Positions 56,345 to 64,000 of a stretch of 64,000 nucleotides of DNA are shown one piece after another; position 1 is the stretch's first letter, and each line of letters begins with the position of its first letter. Location of the stretch: assembly GCA_951640165.1 (NCBI GenBank), contig OX621249.1, positions 24,409,201-24,473,200 on the forward strand. Direction: 5' to 3'. The notes beneath the pieces are model-generated. The model was given only the letters and a program-made list of their open reading frames with translations. It ran no database searches and was not told the DNA's origin. Both the position numbers and the translations under genes were made by a program. This DNA comes from Pseudoips prasinana (taxonomy: Eukaryota; Arthropoda; Insecta; Lepidoptera; Nolidae).

Positions 56345-56905
56345 CGATAATTAAACCTATAAATAATCTCTTTGACAATAACCTAAATAATAATAATAAT
56401 ATCTAGGGACCATGTCACACAGATCATCCTAGCCCCAAACTAAGCAAAGCTTGTACTATGGGTACCAGGCGACGATATACATACTTATATAGATAGATAA
56501 ATACTTATATACATAGAAAACATCCATGACTCAGAAACAAATATTCGTGCTCATCACACAAATATTTGCACTTACCGGGATTTGAACCCAGGACCACCAG
56601 CTTCGTAGGCAGGAGCACTACCAACTAGGCTACGGTGACCGTCAAGCTAACTAAATAATTATTTATTATTATAAATTATCATATCATCATAAATGATCAT
56701 ACAATACCTATCTATAGATACATATGTGACAATAAATAATTTTGTATTCTTAATGACTTTATATAATCGTCGTAATAGCGCCTTACTTAATGATTATTTA
56801 TAATCAATGTATAGATACAGGTACTTTTTCCGATTTAATGAAATGTAGTAAAATCCTACCAGTGTTTTACTACAAACATGTAAAAACCTTTATTATTTTA
56901 TTTAT
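56345..56905 (+). repeat. Retroelement family F with nested SINE
   Basis: 'cgataattaaacctataaataatctctttgacaataacc' matches the start of other F copies. It ends 'ttactacaaacatgtaaaaacc'. It is interrupted by SINE B at 56396-56638. Confidence 0.55.
56396..56638 (-). repeat. SINE B, full length
   Basis: Close copy of 49482-49712. B box complement 'accgggatttgaacccagg'. Confidence 0.8.
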
Positions 56906-57192
56906 TTTATTTATTCCCTCACGTCGACTTTCACGCCCCCCACAAGATTAAATGGAGTAATGATATTCTTTGCCTTGTAAATTATACTCGCAAAGCGCAT
57001 AGTATAATAAATAATATATAATATTCTGGGTTATAATCACGGGTTTAGTCCACGTTCGACCCCCAAAATTTCAACCCCCGGCCATGTTCAACCCCTAAAC
57101 GGTATCCACGTTCAACCCTTAAGGGTAGAACGTGGATTTCAATACATTGGTCATATTTTCATTGTCCATATTCAACCCCAAGATGTTAGGTA

Positions 57193-58121
57193 AATTTTTT
57201 TTTTTTTTTTTTTGATAAGGCAGGGGGAATGCTAATGCATGCCACCCGCAAAAAGTGTCTGCGGGTGGGTATGTCGGACTCGCACCGACTAAACCTAACC
57301 TGCCGTGGACTTCTTCTGGCGCCTGACACGGGGAGCCCCGGGAACGCGGGTATGCTGCTCCGGTGTCCCCCTTTTGCGCCGTGTCCCAGATGGTCGGGAC
57401 ACGCACCCGGGGAGAGCTGTGGGTTGCCCTCCCCATTTGCCGACTCCTGCCAGTACGGCACAGCGACTGCGCCACAAACAGTTCGCTGTCTTCCCGGGGC
57501 TGCTTGCACGTGGCGGCAGTAGAGGACACTTCTCATACTGCCACCGCAACCCCGAGGGGAGTAGGGCTAACGGCTGCCGCCGCCGCCCCGACGCCTCCTC
57601 CGTCTACGAGCGGGGTCGGCTCGTTCCCGATCCCGCTCGGCGGCCTCCTTCTGGAGCATGACTGCTTCGCAGAAGGAGACCACGGCGTCCCATTTGGTGG
57701 AGTCGCCAGCCAGCATCGCATACACGACTGCTGGCGGCGAAAGATCCCGTCCGATCTCAGCGACCAGGACTCGTCTCACGGCCTCCCAGGCCGGGCACTC
57801 TTCCAGCGTATGCTGGGCAGAGTCCAGGTCGCTCCCGCAATGGTGACAATGTGTCGTCACTTCTCGGCCGATCCGGCACAGATACTCACCGAAACATCCG
57901 TGTCCGGTGAGTATCTGAGTCAGTCTGTAGGTGACGTAACCGCCCTTCCTTCCCACCCAGGCCTCGAGGTGAGGCAGGATAGCACCGACGGCACGTTGGC
58001 GCGCGTTCAGGCGCAACTCAAGCCGTGCGCGCCACTGTGTTAGTACGCGCCGGTGTGCATCCCGCCTATAGGCAACGAGCGTCTGCTCTGGCGCCTCACC
58101 GCTCTCCCGGCGGACGCGGAT
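57193..58121 (-). mobile_element. R1-clade LINE, 5'-truncated, 13-bp target duplication
   Basis: Poly(T) at 57194-57214 is the poly(A) tail on the minus strand. Direct repeats AAGATGTTAGGTA (57180-57192, 58122-58134) flank it precisely. GC content is far above that of the host MULE. The insertion is not in 28S rDNA, so this is a dispersed R1-clade lineage. Confidence 0.92.
57567..58121 (-). pseudogene. R1-clade ORF2 C-terminus with CCHC zinc finger
   Basis: The frame is open from the 5' truncation point (58121) to a stop at 57567, about 184 codons: IRVRRESGEAPEQTLVAYRR, then LPHLEAWVGRKGGYVTYRLT, QILTGHGCFGEYLCRIGRE, CHHCGSDLDSAQHTLEECPAW (Cys-x2-Cys-x8-His-x4-Cys), and a basic tail of Arg and Gly. 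This is the standard post-reverse-transcriptase C-terminus of R1-clade elements, thought to bind target DNA. Polymerase and endonuclease are lost. The frame is undamaged, so the insertion is fairly young. The 57215-57566 portion is GC-rich 3' UTR. Confidence 0.9.
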
Positions 58122-58346
58122 AAGATGTTAGGTATCTAATATTAAAAATGAAGTATAAGTGACAACAGAAGTGTATTTATTTTTGTAACAATTTATATTT
58201 TAAAGCTATTCAGAAGACATGACTTTTTGGTAAACGACAAAGGCGTTTCGTTGATATACCACTATGCGTGTGAAGATTTAAAAAAATAAATGGACACATC
58301 TTCTCCAGACAAAGAGAGAAAATCACTTGTAAAACGATTTACAATG

Positions 58347-60230
58347 TTATTTATCATTGGTTCGCTTATCATTTTCTATTTTTATCGGACTTCTTTGATT
58401 ACTTTTTCTGCTTAAAAATTTTTGATAAATAGAATCATCCAAAGTTTTTAAAAATTGAAGCAGGTTAGAGGATTTACCTAATGTCCTATTTAACATAGCG
58501 TGCCAACCTTCTAACTTGTTTGTTGTGCGATGTCTTTCACCATAATAACACCATTTGTCTTTCATTAGGTTGTTCTTGAACCACTGTTTTTACGAAATAA
58601 TCATTAAATTTATCAGTAGGACTATCCTCCATAACATAAAGATATCCGTCGGTTACAGGTTCCGGTGGTAAATGAGCCAAGACTGTCAACAAAGCTACAT
58701 GTTTACGTGTGATTTTGTTTTTGCTTATATTAAGTTGTTTTTGCTTATATTAACTACTCTGATGCATAAAAGCGTGTTCTATATGGGGCCACTAATATAT
58801 AACAAACTGCCCAAAGCGTTTAAAGGAAGTAATGACAAGATTTTCAAAAAAGAATTGAAGCAATTTCTTGTGAATAAAAATTATTATAGTGTGACTGAAT
58901 TCCTAAATGATAAATTTTAAATTGAAAGTAATGCTAATTGTATTTTTGTACCTGTATGATTGTTGTATTTTAGAATCTTATATATTATTTTGACATTTAC
59001 TTCTATTAACGTGACATTGTTCAATACTATTTGACATTTATTATAATTCTATATCTTATCTGACATTGAAACATTTACTTAATTAATTGATTATATTGTG
59101 ATCTAATTATATATATATAACTTAAGTTTAATAATTGCACTCGTCGAAATCAATGTAACTTATTCTTGTTTGTTTAAATTTGTATATGAAACAATTTGCA
59201 TGCCTTAGTTTTTAGGTAGAATACAGCGTTCAAATAAGTTTAATGTGTACCATCCTCTGTAATACCTGTATTGAGCAAATAAAATTGAATTGAATTGAAT
59301 TGTTCTGCTTTCTTCCATATAGCTCTATTGTAATGATAAAAGCATCCTTTTATTGAGCTTCTGGAAATTTCTCTTCTAAATTTGACATAACAGCGGCTTC
59401 AAAATGAATCAACTGTGAATTTCATTGGATACCAGTTTGGGATACTTCTTTTTATTAAAGTAAAAAGCAAAGTATATGTACTTTGCTTTTTATTTGTTAA
59501 CAAATAAGTACGTAACGTAACGTATAAGACCAGCATTACTTTAGTTTCTTTTTCAGAACTGCCTATATCAGCGTGTAACGTATAAGGTAGCAAAAAAGGA
59601 CGTGGGCATGTTTTAAATATCCCATCACTAAAGAAGTGTTTCTCTCTGCTTATTATATCCCTCGACGTATCAGATGCGAAAGCTATTATTCTATTGTTTT
59701 TATACTAATAGTCAAAGAGGAGAAACTTTAAAAATGTCGGGTACTTCGACATCCGTCGCTATAGCATACATGGTTTTTTTAACACCTACCGCCATATTTC
59801 TTTTCTAATATAGGTTAGATTTCACATTTTTATACGACAGAAATTCTTTTATAGTTTCATCACTTGCGTCTTTTAAAGAAATCACAGCTTCACGATATAC
59901 AGTTGGGATAGTCTTCTTGAAATTTTCGCTAACTTTTGTTTGCAAATCAAAATTGCCTTCCTGACTTCAATTTTCGCAATACTTTTTTGGCATTTATGTA
60001 CTGTTGACTTCATAATTTTATTTTCTGTTAGCATAATAGTAGTAGTTACATGACATTTAGGCCAATAAACACACCGCCAGTACGAAGAACCATTCTTATT
60101 TTCTTTTTTCTGGTAATATTGATGACCTTCTAAGAGTAACACGCGTCCTCCGCGCTTCGACGTCACAAAATCAAAATGAATTAAACCACTACTCGTAGAC
60201 GGAATATCGGCCATTGCGATAAGAAATGAC
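58347..60230 (-). pseudogene. MULE transposase with FLYWCH zinc finger, broken
   Basis: Read on the minus strand, 5' to 3'. FLYWCH domain at about 60180-60000 (FVTSKRGGRVLLLEGHQYY, SSYWRCVYWPKC, HKCQ). MULE core at about 59700-59560 (REKHFFSDGIFKTCPRPFLL, where DGIFK holds the first catalytic Asp). MKFTVDSFEAAVMSNLEEKF at about 59430-59350, with the second Asp, then after a frameshift KGCFYHYNRAIWKKAE. A LINE is inserted here. The reading resumes VALLTVLAHLPPEPVTDGYL at about 58690, and after another frameshift RTTNKLEGWHAMLNRTLGKS to the stop at 58347. Order and motifs fit MULE transposases, which are cut-and-paste enzymes. Frameshifts, a likely deletion and the insertion make it inactive. 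Confidence 0.85.
58745..59298 (+). mobile_element. LINE 3' end (Jockey/L2-type), inside the MULE
   Basis: The plus strand codes KSVFYMGPLIYNKLPKAF, KKELKQFLVNKNYYSVTEFL, the C-terminus of a LINE ORF2, and stops at 58918. An AT-rich 3' UTR and a tail of repeated AATTG follow. TTGTTTTTGCTT (58717-58728) and TTGTTCTGCTTT (59299-59310) may be the decayed target duplication. Second copy at 62904-63326. Confidence 0.75.
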
Positions 60231-60582
60231 AAACAAAAGTAATGCACTTGTTGATATTGCAAAGTAATAGTAGAAATATGGCACAAATAGAGGGTACTTA
60301 AGCTAAAACTTAAGATAGCAGAAATAAACTGAGGGTAGATGAGAATAAAATGGTAGATGAGAAAAAACTTTTGTATTTAACTGTCCATAGAGGGTTGAAC
60401 ATGGATAATAGAACATGCAAAATAAAAGTCCACGTTCGACCCCTGGGGGGTTGAACGTGGACAACATTTAGGGGTCGAATATGGCTGGGGGTCGAGATTT
60501 CGGGGGTTGAACGTGGACTAAACCTAATCACGAGTCAAAACAACGCCGTGCCACATTATTACACTATAATATACCCACGCTA

Positions 60583-60700
60583 TGGCTAGTCCCCATTGAG
60601 ACTAGACGTCTTGGCCGAAATTCAACGAGGAGCTTCAACGAAATTTATACGCTTATCTGCGCAAGCGGTGCGTGTTCATGTTGATTTGCGTGCAGAACAG
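60583..60700 (+). repeat. SINE C 3' fragment
   Basis: Complement-type match to the 'gactggccgccgtgaccaaaatttggctaggagg' end of SINE C ('cattgagactagacgtcttggccgaaattcaacgagg'). The strand assignment is less sure than the family. Confidence 0.4.
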
Positions 60701-60970
60701 CTGACTCACCGTCCTATTCGTTCAACAAACTAGAATAAATAATAAATATATCGGGACATAATTTTCTCTCTAAAGGAAGCTCTAAATGTGTCTATATAAA
60801 ATATCAAGACGAACGAGCACGTGAATCACCCGATTGACTTGAATTAATTCTATTTGGGATCATTGCAAAATCTTTCTATACCAAATAAAGATAACTTTCT
60901 ATACCAAATATAGAAACTGTTCATTAAATCAAAAACTGTTCATCATCTACGACGGAAAAATTGCTCACAC

Positions 60971-61127
60971 TGCCTCAGCAGCCCCGAAGGGAGTTGGGTT
61001 AATGGCTGCCGCCGCCGCCCCGATGACGCCTCCTCCGTCTGCGAGCGGGATCGGCTCGCTCCCGATCCCGCTCGGCGGCCTCCTTTGGAGCATAACTGCC
61101 TCACAGAAGGAGACCACGGCGTCCCAT
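60971..61127 (-). repeat. R1-clade LINE fragment
   Basis: Matches the basic-tail coding part of the R1 copy at about 57550-57690 ('ctgccgccgccgccccgatg', 'ccgatcccgctcggcggcctcc', 'gaaggagaccacggcgtccca'). A separate copy, truncated at both ends. Confidence 0.75.
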
Positions 61128-61303
61128 TCGAATCGATAACCTACTTCTTTGTGAGTCGGTTAAAACACAACAACAAATTATAGCATTACAATAGTGTAAC
61201 AAAGTTATAAAGCAAACAAAATTAGGTGTAAATCGTAAAAAAAATCTGTTCAATTAGAGCAACGCCCTTACGCATTCCATACCAAATTCAGAATCTTTAC
61301 GCT

Positions 61304-61582
61304 TTACTGCATACCATTTACTACATCCTCTCCAAAACCGTAATCACTTAAACTTATTAACTTAAGGTTCAAATTCAAATGGCAATAACTTATGTGGCCG
61401 CAATAATAACTTTGTATTTTGCTGTTCGAGATTGCACGCACTGCACGCTTAGCATTTTTTATTTCAACAATTACAGGGTTAACAGGGCATGTAATAGGCC
61501 GATGATTATTGTTGATTGGCCCAACAAAAACTGGGTGTGTTTGTAGTACATTTGTACTACAATTACATCGTTCTGTTGTCAT
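61304..61582 (-). other. Unrecognised 92-codon open frame
   Basis: TTERCNCSTNVLQTHPVFVG start and KNAKRAVRAISNSKIQSYYC middle. Composition is coding-like, but I recognise no domain. Likely a mobile-element fragment, given its surroundings. Confidence 0.2.
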
Positions 61583-61925
61583 GGTTGCGTGGCTTTACGT
61601 TTTAAATGAATTATGAGTGATTTTATCTAGCTAATGGATGACGCGTTCCATTCATATGTAGTTTTTATTGGTGTTAAGGTTAGTGAGCAGTGAGTTAAAC
61701 TTTATATTAAATATTAGGAATTTGCGTACTGCGTTTTTAAGTTATAATCCCTACAGTCTTTACTTACTACGCTTAAGTGTAAAATAGAAATGGTACAAAA
61801 ATTAAAAAAGATTTCAATACATAAGAGGGGTAAGCAGAGAGAATGGATTTCAAATTTAGGATTCCCTTGCTAACACTTGTTTCCACAGACCGAGATCGAG
61901 ATCGAATTTTCCAAGCACAGAAAAG

Positions 61926-62396
61926 ATGTTTAAGGGCCATGAGGCCATTATAACATATTGTGTTACCACATGGGGAGGTGCCAATAAATCCAAAATGATA
62001 TCTCTTGAACGAGCACAGGGGATGATCCTTAAAGTGAGCCTAGTGAAACCACGTTTATTCCCCACCACTAAACTATATGAAGAAGCACAGGTTTTGACTG
62101 TGCGACAATTATATGTAATGCTAACTGTACTCCTTAAGCATACCAACATACCTGACGACAGTAGGAAACGCATTGCGCTTTCCAGAAGGAATTACGCAGT
62201 ATGTGAGCCTGCTGCTGTGCATACTTCTTTTGCGCAAAAGCTTTTCCCATACCGAGGTAGTATGCTGTACAATAAAATAAATAAAATAATACCAATAGTT
62301 ACCTGTCGCAAATCTGGATGTAAGAAAACGGTTCAAAAGTGGTTACTGAACCTAGATTATGTAGAAACAGAAAAACTACTTGATCAGCCAAGATAG
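61926..62396 (+). pseudogene. LINE ORF2 C-terminal region (Jockey-group)
   Basis: A 156-codon frame: AIITYCVTTWGGANKSKMIS, LERAQGMILKVSLVKPRLFP, TTKLYEEAQVLTVRQLYVML, then QKLFPYRGSMLYNKINK and KKTVQKWLLNLDYVETEKLL. The 'Y...WGGA.....L...Q..il' block and the 'R....LYN' block are hallmarks of the region after the reverse transcriptase in Jockey-group LINEs. Polymerase motifs are missing (5' truncation), and the first few residues are probably not native. The 3' UTR runs to about 62715 with an (ATT)n tail after GAAATAAACC, and is interrupted by the palindrome at 62443-62546. Confidence 0.75.
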
Positions 62397-62442
62397 CGAA
62401 TATATATTAATATACATTATATACCCGTACATATTTATTTAT

Positions 62443-62463
62443 AGCATTATTGTAGATTCCAAC

Positions 62464-62525
<62 letters not shown>

Positions 62526-62546
62526 GTTGGAACCTACAATAATGCT
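62443..62546. repeat. Palindrome centred on (TA)n
   Basis: Arms AGCATTATTGTAGATTCCAA and its complement (26 bp, one mismatch) flank about 54 bases of TA repeats. The whole 104 bp can fold on itself. Possibly a MITE whose centre expanded. Confidence 0.85.
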
Positions 62547-62903
62547 TAAAGTTTTGGGGGGGCCTGGAGTGCTAAAATACAGGCCTAGGCTTAGCTTAGA
62601 CTCCAGATCTCCCACAAGTTACAAATTTGCCAAACCTTTTGTCAACTGTATTTGCTAATACCTAAGAATGTAATTTGTGGAGATGAAATAAACCATTTTT
62701 ATTATTATTATATGTTTGGGTTAAAAACCATTGAGAGTTGTGCACCCTTTTTCCGCAAGTATAAAATACTACCACTACCTTGTCTTTATATATATATGAA
62801 ATTGCTGTGTTTCTTACACTTCATTTATACCTGTGTAACGTAGCTTCGAGAGTAGTAACAGATGGCAACGAGACGAGTATCGTCTTTGTCTTAGGAAATC
62901 AAA

Positions 62904-63326
62904 AACTACTCTGATGCATAAAAGCGTGTTCTATACGGGGCCACTAATATATAACAAACTGCCCAAAGCGTTTAAAGGAAGTAGACAAGACGTTCAAAAA
63001 AGAATTGAAGCAATTTCTTGTTAATAAAAATTATTATACTGTGACTGACTTCCTAAATGATAAATTTTAAATTGAATAGTAATGCTAATTGTATTTTTGT
63101 ACCTATATGATTGTTGTATTTTAGAATCTTATATATTATTTTGACATTTACTTCTATTAACGTGACATTGTACAATACTATTTGACATTGATTATAATTT
63201 TATATCTTATCTGACATTGAAACATTTACTTAATTAATTGATTATATTGTGATTTAATTATATATTGTTTTTTAATGTGAACCATCCTCTGTAATACCTG
63301 TATTGAGCAAATAAAATTGAATTGAA
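62904..63326 (+). mobile_element. LINE 3' end (Jockey/L2-type), second copy
   Basis: Close to 58745-59298, with small deletions in the coding part and 3' UTR. Ends in 'attgaattgaattt'. Confidence 0.75.
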
Positions 63327-63327
63327 T

Positions 63328-63515
63328 TTGTTTTTCTAGAAACATGGCCGACTGATATGTTCACAGTTGCATGTGAAAGATCATATCATATTGATAATAC
63401 CTTCCAAATTATTAAATTTTAATTTTATAGCATTATTCGCAATGCAAAGCGTTTATCTATCTCTTTCACATGCAACTGTGAACATATTAGTCGGTCATGT
63501 TTCTAGAAAAACAAA
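63328..63515. mobile_element. Foldback MITE, about 52-bp arms
   Basis: Left arm TTGTTTTTCTAGAAACATGG, with its complement at the right end, near perfect over about 52 bp. The centre is about 80 bp. Directly abuts the LINE tail. Target duplication not clear. Confidence 0.8.
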
Positions 63516-63737
63516 ACCGATAAATACCTACATCCTCCGGAAGGGTGTTAGCAAGCGAGTGTTAGGGTACTTCTGACCTGGCTTTCTTGGGAACATCTCC
63601 GATTTGGTCAGAGAATAAGATTTCAATACCTTTTGGGTGTATGTACTAAATTTATAAAAAGAAAATATTTGATATTTTTGCGTATGTTTGTTTGTGTGTT
63701 TGGAGTGGATAAACTTAAAAACTTACCTATTCAACTC

Positions 63738-64000
63738 AGCCGAGTAATATCTGCTGGACAAAGGCCTCCCAAAAAGATTTCTTCAATGAAGTTTGTGTCT
63801 ATGATTTGGAGCGATGCCATAATTCCAACTATTGGCCGATGGGTTGGCGATCGCAGTACGATGGTCATAGTACTCAAAATAACGCTGCTGCCCGTTCTCT
63901 GGAATATATTCCCCCGGGTCGACGTGATCGTGCAGTATTGCACGGTAAGGTAAAAAAATGAAGATTCCACACAAATGTAACATTTTAACGGTATAAATGA
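63738..64000 (-). repeat. LINE 3' end, family E, plus 7.4-kb-type tail sequence
   Basis: 'ttggcgatcgcagtacgatgg', 'ctggaatatattcccccgggtcgac', then 'gtgcagtattgcacggtaaggtaaaaaaat', shared with 7427-7480. Runs off the window. Confidence 0.6.

Larger units (their letters stand above)
57042..60524 (-). mobile_element. Mutator-like element (MULE) with long inverted repeats
   Basis: Inverted ends of about 140 bp: left GGTTTAGTCCACGTTCGACC at 57042, and the complement of the right end GGTTTAGTCCACGTTCAACC at 60524. The ends consist of repeated 'CCACGTTCRACCCC' / 'CCATGTTCAACCCC' blocks and contain an internal palindrome. The 8-bp direct repeat TAATCACG flanks both sides (57034-57041, 60525-60532). 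Inside are a FLYWCH domain and MULE transposase pieces, all on the minus strand. 3483 bp including an R1 insertion and another LINE insertion. Confidence 0.9.

Noticed and set aside
57229..58043. Long plus-strand frames in the GC-rich block (226 and 118 codons)
   Set aside because: Antisense or other-frame reading of the R1 3' UTR and ORF2. High GC removes stop codons; no domain is seen.

Overview
The window looks like a repeat-rich, AT-rich intergenic or heterochromatic stretch of an insect genome, most probably a moth or butterfly (Lepidoptera). That assignment rests on the mix of repeats: tRNA-headed SINEs, RTE-type LINE 3' ends with TGATGA tails, R1-clade and Jockey/CR1-like LINE pieces, very many short Helitrons with CTAG 3' ends, and Tc1, mariner and Mutator-like DNA transposons. 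I found no rRNA gene, no true tRNA gene, no CRISPR array and no convincing host protein-coding exon. The long open frames that can be recognised are all transposon genes.

Layout. 0.4-1.7 kb: Tc1-like element with an intact DD34E transposase. 1.9-10.4 kb: scattered SINEs, LINE 3' ends and three well-delimited Helitrons. 10.5-26.5 kb: a tandem segmental duplication. Unit 1 is about 10494-13750 plus 21984-22437; unit 2 is about 22813-26488. Unit 1 is split by an 8.2-kb element (13751-21983) with inverted terminal repeats, an internal copy of its joined ends and a decayed tyrosine-recombinase gene, the layout of a DIRS-like retrotransposon. Unit 2 keeps the empty site. This element holds a 2.05-kb Helitron with a chimeric helicase remnant (14205-16252) and a nine-unit tandem array (19.15-20.6 kb). 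26.5-37.8 kb: SINEs, RTE tails, Helitrons and a 60-bp x3 tandem repeat. 38.1-39.9 kb: a second, degenerate array of roughly 200-bp units. 40.23-41.52 kb: a complete mariner with an intact DD34D transposase. 43.0-44.5 kb: a LINE remnant hit by a 168-bp foldback element with a 9-bp target duplication, next to a chimeric insert. 44.5-56.9 kb: mostly AT-rich sequence with SINE/LINE tails and one perfect 31-bp hairpin. 57.04-60.52 kb: a Mutator-like element (MULE) with TIRs of about 140 bp and a decayed FLYWCH transposase, carrying an R1-type insertion (13-bp target duplication) and a second LINE insertion. 60.5-64 kb: more LINE ends, a palindrome around (TA)n and a foldback MITE.

The genes do not form a pathway. 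What can be read is a nested insertion history: segmental duplication; DIRS-like insertion in one unit; Helitron inside it; and, separately, MULE, then R1 and a LINE inside the MULE. Only the Tc1 and mariner transposases have uninterrupted frames. Family names come from motif recognition without database search. Boundaries of decayed repeats are approximate unless stated as exact.
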